Shown in pieces: positions 8,414-15,943 of a DNA stretch of 64,000 nucleotides; the first letter of the stretch is position 1, and every line of letters begins with the position of its first letter. The stretch is from Flavobacterium chilense (lineage in GTDB: Bacteria > Bacteroidota > Bacteroidia > Flavobacteriales > Flavobacteriaceae). Both the position numbers and the translations under genes were made by a program. The notes under the pieces are model-generated. The model was not told where the DNA came from. It did no database searches and saw nothing but the letters and a program-made list of their open reading frames with translations. The DNA is taken from assembly GCF_001602525.1 (NCBI RefSeq), contig NZ_LSYT01000002.1:1-64000 (forward strand), in the 5' to 3' direction.

Positions 8414-8998
8414 CTAATTATTTTTTAGAGATTTAAAGTTTTTTGCTTCCTGAATCCACTGTGTTAACTGACCTACACATAACGATTTCTTTTTACGCAC
8501 ATATCCGTAAGTAACGTTTAGTTTTTCGGCAACCTCTTCCATCGATTTAATTTCAAAACTCAGCTTCAGGAGTTCTTTGCATTTGTCTCCTAATTTCTGA
8601 AACATCGTATCAAATAGTTGTTGCTTTTCATCAAATTCTTCGGTTTGTCCAATTAACTGTAGAGCAGATTCATTCATAGATACTGCATCTTCTATAATTG
8701 TTACCCCTTTGTTGGATGTTTTTTTCAGCTCGTTAAGCCATTTTCTTTTACACAATAAGAAAAAGTAGGCATCAAACGGACAAGTTAACTGCAACGTATT
8801 GGCTCTCGCCTGATTAAAAAGCAAAATCAAAACTTCCTGAACCACATCCTGCGCCTGATCCCTGTCGCCGGAATTGTTCATAATAAACAGTACGACTTTT
8901 GGAACAAACTTTTTATATATAGACTGAATAATTGCCGAGTCGTTTGAGGCAAGTCCGTCAATATATATTTGGTCAGGATGTAATTTGGTTTTATCCAT
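8414..8998 (-). CDS. ECF-type RNA polymerase sigma factor
   Basis: This 194-residue protein has a region 2 helix set (residues about 20-90, with GDRDQAQDVVQEVLILLF as region 2.2 and FDAYFFLLCKRKWLNEL as 2.3-2.4) and a region 4 helix-turn-helix (about 130-180, SMEEVAEKLNVTYGYVRKKKSL). Length and layout fit the ECF class. It shares an operon with a membrane TPR protein that probably restrains it. Divergent genes start 130 bp away and carry a repeated promoter-like motif (9059-9085, 9451-9477, 9519-9545) that I assign to this sigma factor by proximity. Its own promoter does not show that motif. Confidence 0.9.
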   Translation of the reverse strand: MDKTKLHPDQIYIDGLASNDSAIIQSIYKKFVPKVVLFIMNNSGDRDQAQDVVQEVLILLFNQARANTLQLTCPFDAYFFLLCKRKWLNELKKTSNKGVTIIEDAVSMNESALQLIGQTEEFDEKQQLFDTMFQKLGDKCKELLKLSFEIKSMEEVAEKLNVTYGYVRKKKSLCVGQLTQWIQEAKNFKSLKNN

Positions 8999-9058
8999 AA
9001 ATAAACTTTTGATTAGCTAAAGTTAAAAAAGAATCTCAAATAAATTTCAAATAAAGGG

Positions 9059-9085
9059 GTAACAATTCATTCTACAGGTTGATAT
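9059..9085 (+). promoter_or_regulatory. putative ECF promoter, copy A
   Basis: GTAACAAT, then 12 bases, then TTGATAT. The same words with the same spacing recur at 9451 and 9519 and at no other place I found in the window. The GTAAC block would be the -35 and the TTGATAT block the -10 of an ECF promoter. The expected start site near 9092 gives a leader of about 36 nt for the gene at 9128. Confidence 0.65.
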
Positions 9086-9127
9086 AAAGGAAACAAAAGT
9101 CTTTTAAACATTTAAAATTAAGAGAAA

Positions 9128-9427
9128 ATGGATACTTATCAATTTACAAACGAAAAGACATTAAATCAATTTCACGAAATGATTTCTGCCAAAAAAAGAA
9201 ATGGTTTTGTAATTGTAGAGCAAAATGAAAAATTGCCATATGTTGTTTTATCCAAAGAGAAAAAAGCAATCAAACACACTTTACACCTCTTTCTTACCTG
9301 CCTCACATTAGGTCTTTGGTCTGTTGTCTGGATCTATTTAATTATTACGCTTTCGCAGAAAAAAAGCATCCTTGTCGCTGTTGACGAAGATGGAAATCTG
9401 TTTGAAGACAAGTGTCTTTCGGCATAA
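9128..9427 (+). CDS. small single-pass membrane protein, unknown function
   Basis: The protein has 99 residues. A soluble N-terminal half (about 1-52) containing the phrase NGFVIVEQNEKLPYVVLSKEKK is followed by one long hydrophobic helix (about 55-78, LHLFLTCLTLGLWSVVWIYLIITL) and a short acidic tail. I do not recognise the family. It is the first gene divergent from the ECF sigma gene and has a copy of the putative sigma promoter about 43 bp before its start, so it is probably a direct target. It could be a membrane sensor or a sigma-pathway modulator; nothing in the sequence decides this. Confidence 0.75.
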   Translation: MDTYQFTNEKTLNQFHEMISAKKRNGFVIVEQNEKLPYVVLSKEKKAIKHTLHLFLTCLTLGLWSVVWIYLIITLSQKKSILVAVDEDGNLFEDKCLSA

Positions 9428-9450
9428 AATAAAAAAACGAAAAAACAGAG

Positions 9451-9477
9451 GTAACAATTTTATGCTCCTGTTGATAT
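9451..9477 (+). promoter_or_regulatory. putative ECF promoter, copy B
   Basis: GTAACAAT-N12-TTGATAT, identical in both blocks and spacing to copies A and C. It lies 142 bp upstream of the lipoprotein start and would give a start site near 9484. Confidence 0.6.
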
Positions 9478-9518
9478 ACCATTATAAACACAGATTGAAA
9501 TAAATTTTAAAAACAAGG

Positions 9519-9545
9519 GTAACAATATCAAACCCAAATTGATAT
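9519..9545 (+). promoter_or_regulatory. putative ECF promoter, copy C
   Basis: The third GTAACAAT-N12-TTGATAT copy, preceded by AAAACAAGG, which resembles the bases before copy B. It lies 74 bp before the lipoprotein start, so the lipoprotein gene has two tandem copies. Confidence 0.65.
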
Positions 9546-9619
9546 TAAAATATAATTAAAAACCAAAATCTGAAAACCGCCTGAAAAAAATCAGGACAGA
9601 TTTATAAAACCTGGAAATT

Positions 9620-10606
9620 ATGAACACAAATTTTAAAAAAATCGGACTTCTATTTTTATTAGTTATCAGTTTTGTAAGTTGCGACAACAGCGACGGCGAT
9701 AACAACAATCTTGTACTTCCTCCAACCGGAGCAGCTTTTAAAAGCATTAGCGAAAAAGGAGTATCGGCAAATACACAAAAATTCACCATCACTGCCGGAA
9801 ATGGTACTAAAACCATAACATCTGCCAAAGGAGTAAAATTAACCATCAATGGCGATTGTTTGACCAAAAACGGAGTTCCTGTAACCGGACAAGTTGATAT
9901 TGAATACATTGAACTTTTCGACAAAGGAACCATGTTAATTACCAACAAACCAACAATGGGAATCACAGCTGACGGAAAGAAAAACTTACTCATTTCAGGA
10001 GGAGAATTTTTTATCAAAGCCACACAGGGCGGTGTTGAACTTCAAACTTCCTGCTATATGAATCTAGTTGTTCCAACTGCTTTAACTAATGGTTTAGACA
10101 ATGCTATGACTTTATGGAATGGGGTTATCGATGATAAAGGAGAATTAGCCTGGAAAGAGAATAAACCTGATGCTACAGGAAATGGCGGAAAAGGAGGCGT
10201 ACAAGGAGAAGGAGCTAATTATTATGTAACTTTTGGAAACTTTGGATGGACAAATGTTGACCGTTTTTACAGCGATCCAAGACCTAAAACAACAATTTTG
10301 GCAAAAGCTCCAGACGGTTATGACAATAATAATAGTGCTATTTACTTATCTTATGATGGTGAAGGAACAAATGCTCTTGCGAAATTAGATACTTATACTC
10401 CTGCCGGATTGTTTAGTGAGCACTACGGACAAATTCCAATTGGACTAAAATGTCACGTTATTTTTGCTACAGAATCTAATGGTCAATGGCGTTATGCAAT
10501 CAAAGCGGTAACTGTTGCTGCCAACGATGTTTATACCTTTACTCTTGCTGAAACAATAATAGGTACCGAAGCTCAGCTTGTAGCCGCAATCAATGCTATT
10601 CAGTAA
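9620..10606 (+). CDS. lipoprotein of unknown function
   Basis: This 328-residue protein has a lipoprotein signal (MNTNFKKIGLLFLLVISFVSC) with Cys21 as the lipidation site and a DNSDGDNNN tail after it, which would favour export to the outer membrane or surface. Residues about 45-150 look like a beta-sandwich resembling ZU5-type domains (TKTITSAKGVKLTING... GQVDIEYIELFDKG), but that is tentative. The gene has two tandem copies of the putative ECF promoter. It is followed by a strong terminator, so the next gene may need its own promoter or read-through. Confidence 0.75.
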   Translation: MNTNFKKIGLLFLLVISFVSCDNSDGDNNNLVLPPTGAAFKSISEKGVSANTQKFTITAGNGTKTITSAKGVKLTINGDCLTKNGVPVTGQVDIEYIELFDKGTMLITNKPTMGITADGKKNLLISGGEFFIKATQGGVELQTSCYMNLVVPTALTNGLDNAMTLWNGVIDDKGELAWKENKPDATGNGGKGGVQGEGANYYVTFGNFGWTNVDRFYSDPRPKTTILAKAPDGYDNNNSAIYLSYDGEGTNALAKLDTYTPAGLFSEHYGQIPIGLKCHVIFATESNGQWRYAIKAVTVAANDVYTFTLAETIIGTEAQLVAAINAIQ

Positions 10607-10628
10607 CTTATGAATACTTTTTTAAGAA

Positions 10629-10658
10629 AAAGTGGTGATTTGCTCATCACTTTTTTTT
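10629..10658 (+). terminator. terminator after lipoprotein gene
   Basis: The stem AAGTGGTGA/TCATCACTT with a short loop is followed by eight T. It ends the lipoprotein transcript, or lowers expression of the downstream PKD gene. Confidence 0.75.
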
Positions 10659-10717
10659 ACATTTAATCCTGTTTTAAAATTGATCCTTAAGATTTTAGAA
10701 CCCAAAACTATCTAGTT

Positions 10718-12670
10718 ATGAAACCACAACTGTCTATTTTCTTTATTCTATTCTCTATTTTCTCAATGGGACAAACCAAAGTAAAAGACACCATAACCCG
10801 AAGAGCCAATATTGTTTTTATTCAAAACGGAAATACTGTTACTTACAAACCTGAAACACCTCTTTTAATACCAATTGCAGGAGCACCAAAACCCAGTTAT
10901 TCGTATTTGTGGGAATTGGGCGATGGACATTACAGTAAAGAAGCTGAACCTAAACATGTCTATAAAAACAAAGGCACTTATACCACAAGACTTGCCGTAA
11001 CCAACAATTACGACAACGGGAAACCTCCGGCAACACGACCTAAAAAAGTAGCTGTAAATGACATTATTGATACCAATTATAAAGATATTGCTTCGATTGC
11101 AGATCAAAACGGATTTGCCATTTTAAAAAACTGTGATCCTGTTCCGGATCAGGAAATGGTAGTTGTAGTAGGTTATCAAAATCTGGAAAATTATGTAACA
11201 AGCGGAAAGCTGTATTTATTCTATAATGAAAAACAATTTAAAAACAATAATTTCGAATTAGTCGATTACAGAACGTATGCTAACGAACGCGAAGTAAAAG
11301 AAAATACTATTGCTTCTGTTAACGATCTTGACGATTCTAATCGTTATCTGGCCAGTGCCGAAAACACTTTCAAACTTAAAAAATATAGAAATACCACTAC
11401 CGAAGAAGATCTGGATGCTTCGTTATCAGATGCTCACAAAACTTATCACAATGTTTCGGTTCTGGAATTTGACGATGCCAATCCCGGCGAAACCCACAAT
11501 GTTTTTTATACGTTTAAAACCACTCCGGAAATGATTAAAGATACCAGTGCAACAGTTACCATGCGCGGCATTTTTGTTCCTAACCGAAGTTATAAAAACC
11601 ATAAAATAAAAAACCTCGAGATGGAAATTGTAACCTCTCATGATCCCAATAAAATGGGTTCTAACGGAAGTTTTATGAATTACAGACTAGTGCGTTTTAA
11701 AAGAGTCAATTTCAAAACCCGTTTCCAAAACAACGGCGAAGGTCCGGCCAGAATGATCAGACTTGAAACAGATATTCCGGATATGTTTGACAAAAAAACA
11801 TTTCAGGTCGAAGATATGTATCCAAAATGTCCTATTTGTCCAAAAGGCGAAGAACCAACCGTAAGTTGCCTGGATACTATTATTAAAAAAAATCAAATTT
11901 TCTTTACCTTCAAAAACATCTATTTACCCGGAAGTGAGCAAAAAAATGTAAAGGAAAAAGACAGTACAAAAGGATTTGTAAAATACTCCATGAAATTTGC
12001 AGAAGACTTTCATAAAGTAAAAACCAAAAGCCGAACCGCCATTATCTTCGACAAAAATGAACCTATAATTACGAATTATGCCACTACCCGATTTTTACCC
12101 GGAATCTCGATTGGGGCAAAAGCAGGTTATAATGTATATCCTGATCTCGAAAAGTCAACAAGTTATTTTGTGGGAGCGACCATTTCACCTTTTAAATCTT
12201 ATCGTTTTTACTGGCAGGCAGAATGGTTAAATGCCATAAATAAATATGAAAGTGGTGCAACGGTAATCGATCAGACTGTTTTAGGCGCAAATGGTGTAAA
12301 ACAATTTCAGCGAACCACAACCACCACAGAAAACAAAAATGTAAACTGGGAAGTTCCGGTTCTTATTCGGTATAATATTAACAATTATATTGGAGTTGGT
12401 GCTGGTGTACAAGCGAATTTTGATGTTTCATCAGAACAAAACCAAACCAGAAAAATTGAAACTTTTGAAGGTGGAACGGATCAGTTTTTAATCGACACCA
12501 AAACAGAATCAAGTTCAGTCAAAAACTCATTTGCCAATTTAAAAACAGGACTTTTATTTGATCTTACATTAGGTTTCGCAAGAATAGGTCCGAGTTTGGG
12601 CGCACGATATGTCATGAACTTTGAGCAAAATTTCAATTACTTTCAGTTTTATGGAATCTGGAAGTTTTAA
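10718..12670 (+). CDS. PKD-domain protein with C-terminal beta-barrel
   Basis: This 650-residue exported protein starts with a signal peptide (MKPQLSIFFILFSIFSMGQ). A PKD fold follows at about 45-110, with the hallmark WELGDGHYS and YKNKGTYTTRLAVTN segments. The middle region (about 110-460) has no domain I recognise and contains a CPICPKGEEP cysteine pair. The last 190 residues alternate polar and aromatic residues and end in YFQFYGIWKF, which looks like an outer-membrane barrel with a terminal aromatic. It may anchor a periplasmic or surface complex in the outer membrane. It lies between the lipoprotein and the CHAT protein. Confidence 0.75.
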   Translation: MKPQLSIFFILFSIFSMGQTKVKDTITRRANIVFIQNGNTVTYKPETPLLIPIAGAPKPSYSYLWELGDGHYSKEAEPKHVYKNKGTYTTRLAVTNNYDNGKPPATRPKKVAVNDIIDTNYKDIASIADQNGFAILKNCDPVPDQEMVVVVGYQNLENYVTSGKLYLFYNEKQFKNNNFELVDYRTYANEREVKENTIASVNDLDDSNRYLASAENTFKLKKYRNTTTEEDLDASLSDAHKTYHNVSVLEFDDANPGETHNVFYTFKTTPEMIKDTSATVTMRGIFVPNRSYKNHKIKNLEMEIVTSHDPNKMGSNGSFMNYRLVRFKRVNFKTRFQNNGEGPARMIRLETDIPDMFDKKTFQVEDMYPKCPICPKGEEPTVSCLDTIIKKNQIFFTFKNIYLPGSEQKNVKEKDSTKGFVKYSMKFAEDFHKVKTKSRTAIIFDKNEPIITNYATTRFLPGISIGAKAGYNVYPDLEKSTSYFVGATISPFKSYRFYWQAEWLNAINKYESGATVIDQTVLGANGVKQFQRTTTTTENKNVNWEVPVLIRYNINNYIGVGAGVQANFDVSSEQNQTRKIETFEGGTDQFLIDTKTESSSVKNSFANLKTGLLFDLTLGFARIGPSLGARYVMNFEQNFNYFQFYGIWKF

Positions 12671-12780
12671 TGTTATTGCACAGAGATGCACGAAGATTCG
12701 CAGAGAATTTGCCACGAATTATTATAAAAATTTAAAAATCAAATTCGTGAATTCTTGGCGAAAAAACTTTAAAGCTATGC
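12671..12780. repeat. intergenic stem-loop repeat (CACGAATT/AATTCGTG)
   Basis: Between the PKD and CHAT genes there is a phrase of the CACAGAGATGCACGAAGATT type, followed by CCACGAATT and its inverted partner AATTCGTG about 25 bases later. This is the kind of small flavobacterial intergenic repeat that folds into an mRNA hairpin. I see no promoter motif of the GTAACAAT type here. Confidence 0.45.
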
Positions 12781-12793
12781 GCAGCAAATTAAT

Positions 12794-15457
12794 ATGAACT
12801 TATATAACTTATATGGTTTGATTTTTCTTTTTTTTAGTCTGAATCTGTCAGCACAGCATCAGGAAGATAAAATATACCATACAATTGATGTTTTTGTTGC
12901 ACATCCTTCGGTGAAAGCCATAGAAAACTTAAAGAATACAGAAGCTGATTTCTGGAAAAATCCAGGACCAAAAACCAAAGACGAATTACTGGCGATTGTA
13001 GTTTTAAATTGCAATAAAGCGTATTATGAAAACCAATTCGGGCAAACCGAAAAAGCAATTTCAAGTTATGAAAAAGCATGGCAAATTTATCAGAAATACA
13101 AACTGAACAGCTATGACATCATCGAATATTGTCTGAAACCTTTAGGAAATTTATATACGATTTTAGGCGATTATGACAGTGCAGAAAATACGATAAAACA
13201 ATATTTTTTTATTGTAAATACTTCTAAAAATTATCCTGATGCACAAAGACAAAAATTTGCTGCGATTTTAAATTTATCGAATGTTTATCAAAGTTCCGGA
13301 AAAACGGCTCTCGCTATTGAATTATTAGAAAGTACCTTAAAAACAGAACCATTATCAAACTCTCAGAAAGGAATTTTATGGAATAATCTGGGAAATAGTT
13401 ATTGGCTAGGCTCAAAACAACTTGTGTTCATTAAAAACTCGCCAAACAATGCCGAAAAGGCTTTTGAATCCTCACTAAAATACCTCAAAAACGAAAAAGG
13501 ACAATCAGAAACTTTATCCAATTCTTATCGTAATCTGGCTTCGATGAACAGACAATGGCAACGATTTGAGATTGCTGATTCTTATATGCAAAAGGCTGAA
13601 GAATTATTTTCAGAAACAACAAATCATCAACCCAGAAAACGGGCAAAATTATATTATGAAAAAGCTTTGTTACTTTTTGATGAACAAAAATATGATGAAA
13701 GCGCAAAACAGATTCAGCTTATTTTTAAAATCCTGATTCCGAATTACAGTTCAAAAAATATTCTTCCGAATCAAAATCAATTGTACGCCGAAACAATTTT
13801 GATGGATGTTCTGGATTTACAGGCAGAAATCTTCTCTATACAAAATCAATCTAAAAAAGCAATTGAAACTTTTGTACTTTCTTTTCATATCGAAGACTTA
13901 CTGATGAATGTTCTGGTTTATGAAAACTCAAAAATCATTACACAAATCAGAGCCCGAAATCGTACTGAGAAATGTATTTCGATTTATGATGATTTATTTA
14001 AAAAGGAAAACAAAACTCAATATCTTGAAGAAGCTTTTCAATTATCTGAAAGAACGAAATCAGGAATTTTAAAAGGGTACCGATCGAATATTAAAAATGC
14101 TTCCGCAGAAGAAAAACAGCTTTTGCAGGAACTTCAAAATTTAAATAATGCCATTTTAAAAGAACAGCAAAAAGGAGATCGGGCTGATATTTCTAACATT
14201 AATTCGGCAATAAAAAAACAAAATGAACTGATGCTTTCCCTCAAGAAAATTCAAACCAAAAGTTCCAATTATATTCCTGAAAATTGTGATATAAAAGCAC
14301 TTTTATCAAAACTGGAAAAAGATAAAGCAGGAATGGTTTACTATTTTATGGGTTCTGAGAATCTGTATTATTTCATTGTAGAAAATAAAAAAATTAATCT
14401 AAATCACATTAATATTACGGACACTGCAATTCCAAAAATTGTACAATTTATAGATTATTTCAATAATGTAAACAACATAACAAATGATATTTCCGGATAT
14501 AATCATTGCGGAAAAAGAGCTTATAATATTCTGAAATTACCTCAAAAAACAATCTACAATAACCTTATCATTGTTCCGGATGGTATTTTGAATTTTCTTC
14601 CTTTTGAAGCTTTGATCACACAGGAATCATCAACAACTAATTTTGCTAAAATGCATTATTTACTAAATGATTTCAAGATTGCTTATAATAATTCGGCTAG
14701 TAATTATCTGAATTCAAAACCAATTTCAGAATCAGAAAAAACGGTTTTAGGTGTTTTTCCGGTTTTCGAAGGCACCTTTTTTGAATTGAGTTATTCGAAG
14801 AAAGAATTACAATCTATCAAAAGTAATTTTAAAGGGAAATATTTAGAAAATTCTGAAGCGAGTTTTTCTAACTTTAAAAATAACGCAAACCAATATTCCA
14901 TTTTACATTTAAGTACACATGCTTCTTCGGGCGATATTGAGACACCGGCAAGTATTAAATTTTACGACCAGGAGGTTTTGTATTCTGAATTATACAACCT
15001 CAACATTAATCCTGATTTGGTTGTTTTAAGTGCCTGCGAAACCGGAATTGGAAAACTCTACAAAGCCGAAGGCGCGATGAGTATTGCAAGAGGTTTTCAG
15101 TTTGCCGGAGCACAGAATTTATTGTTTTCTTTATGGAAGGTAAATGATTTTACAACATCTGTTTTTATGGCTGATTTTTATAAAAACATTAAAAATGATG
15201 TTCCGTATTTTGAAGCTAATACGAATGCCAAGATTGCTTTTTTGAATGATAAATCAATTTCTAATGCGAAGAAATCTCCTTATTACTGGAGTTCTTTTGT
15301 GTATTACGGATCGATTTCATCTGAACAAGAATCAGGAAATTATATCTATTATGTGATTAGTTTATTGACTCTAATTGGCTTATTTTTGATATTCAATCAC
15401 TATCGAAAATGGAAAATCTTCACGAGGTTCTCAAAAAAGAGAATTATAAAAAAATAA
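12794..15457 (+). CDS. TPR-CHAT protein, caspase-like protease
   Basis: The 887-residue protein begins with a signal peptide (MNLYNLYGLIFLFFSLNLSAQ). TPR helix pairs run from about 50 to 420, then a charged coiled-coil (about 430-490). The CHAT domain (about 580-840) shows both catalytic residues: His709 in HLSTHASS and Cys748 in VVLSACETGIG. A single membrane helix (about 850-870) and a basic tail follow. With a cleaved signal peptide and a C-terminal anchor, the CHAT domain should face the periplasm. CHAT enzymes are clan CD cysteine peptidases related to caspases and separase. The substrate is unknown; the anti-sigma TPR domain is one guess. The last 49 bp overlap the aspartic protease gene. 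Confidence 0.85.
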   Translation: MNLYNLYGLIFLFFSLNLSAQHQEDKIYHTIDVFVAHPSVKAIENLKNTEADFWKNPGPKTKDELLAIVVLNCNKAYYENQFGQTEKAISSYEKAWQIYQKYKLNSYDIIEYCLKPLGNLYTILGDYDSAENTIKQYFFIVNTSKNYPDAQRQKFAAILNLSNVYQSSGKTALAIELLESTLKTEPLSNSQKGILWNNLGNSYWLGSKQLVFIKNSPNNAEKAFESSLKYLKNEKGQSETLSNSYRNLASMNRQWQRFEIADSYMQKAEELFSETTNHQPRKRAKLYYEKALLLFDEQKYDESAKQIQLIFKILIPNYSSKNILPNQNQLYAETILMDVLDLQAEIFSIQNQSKKAIETFVLSFHIEDLLMNVLVYENSKIITQIRARNRTEKCISIYDDLFKKENKTQYLEEAFQLSERTKSGILKGYRSNIKNASAEEKQLLQELQNLNNAILKEQQKGDRADISNINSAIKKQNELMLSLKKIQTKSSNYIPENCDIKALLSKLEKDKAGMVYYFMGSENLYYFIVENKKINLNHINITDTAIPKIVQFIDYFNNVNNITNDISGYNHCGKRAYNILKLPQKTIYNNLIIVPDGILNFLPFEALITQESSTTNFAKMHYLLNDFKIAYNNSASNYLNSKPISESEKTVLGVFPVFEGTFFELSYSKKELQSIKSNFKGKYLENSEASFSNFKNNANQYSILHLSTHASSGDIETPASIKFYDQEVLYSELYNLNINPDLVVLSACETGIGKLYKAEGAMSIARGFQFAGAQNLLFSLWKVNDFTTSVFMADFYKNIKNDVPYFEANTNAKIAFLNDKSISNAKKSPYYWSSFVYYGSISSEQESGNYIYYVISLLTLIGLFLIFNHYRKWKIFTRFSKKRIIKK

Positions 15458-15846
15458 AATTCAAGGTTACCAAAACCCAGCATCTTTTAATAAAAGCGAA
15501 AATTAACGGTGTTTCCGGTAATTTCATTTTAGACACGGGCGCTTCAAACACCTGTATAGGTTTTGAAAGTATTGAGCGTTTTGAAATGGCAGCAAAAAAA
15601 TCGAAGACAAAAGCATCAGGAGCTGGCGGAACGGGAATGAAAACCCAGATTTCATCTCAAAATAAACTACAATTAGGAAGCTGGAAAAACAAGGACTTCA
15701 GCATCGTTATTTTTGATCTCTCGCATGTTAACGAGGCTTTAGAATCGCACAAAGCAAAACCGGTTCACGGTATTATTGGCGCTGATGTTTTGTTAGAAGG
15801 AAAAGCAATTATTGATTATTTTAATCATTATGTATATCTGAAATAA
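15409..15846 (+). CDS. retropepsin-like aspartic protease
   Basis: This 145-residue protein is a single-lobe clan AA protease. The catalytic DTGAS motif (Asp42) follows FIL, and HGIIGADVLL near residues 124-133 is the hydrophobic-Gly flap/psi-loop partner. It must dimerise to be active. No signal peptide is seen. Its start lies inside the last 49 bp of the CHAT gene in another frame. No later methionine precedes the active site, so the overlap is real and the two are translationally coupled. A terminator follows. The coupling suggests that both proteases act in one pathway. Confidence 0.87.
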   Translation: MENLHEVLKKENYKKIKFKVTKTQHLLIKAKINGVSGNFILDTGASNTCIGFESIERFEMAAKKSKTKASGAGGTGMKTQISSQNKLQLGSWKNKDFSIVIFDLSHVNEALESHKAKPVHGIIGADVLLEGKAIIDYFNHYVYLK

Positions 15847-15848
15847 TT

Positions 15849-15876
15849 TTTCAGGTTTCAGGTTTCAGGTTTCAGG
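15849..15876. repeat. heptamer array TTTCAGG x4
   Basis: Four perfect copies of TTTCAGG in a row, then a degenerate TTTCAAA. Similar 7-bp arrays with other letters occur at 19132, 37024, 49122, 53588 and 60641. Confidence 0.8.
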
Positions 15877-15886
15877 TTTCAAATAA

Positions 15887-15924
15887 AAAAATCCCAAACT
15901 CCAATTAAGGAATTTGGGATTTTT
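15887..15924. terminator. bidirectional terminator
   Basis: A 12-bp perfect stem (15887-15898 with 15913-15924, AAAAATCCCAAA/TTTGGGATTTTT) lies between the rightward aspartic protease gene and the leftward RND pump gene. It has A/T runs on both sides and probably ends both transcripts. Confidence 0.85.
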
Positions 15925-15943
15925 CAGTCTAAAATTAAATCAA

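Noticed and set aside
15849..15876. CRISPR-like array
   Set aside because: The units are 7 bp with no spacers and no cas genes; no CRISPR array was seen anywhere in the window.
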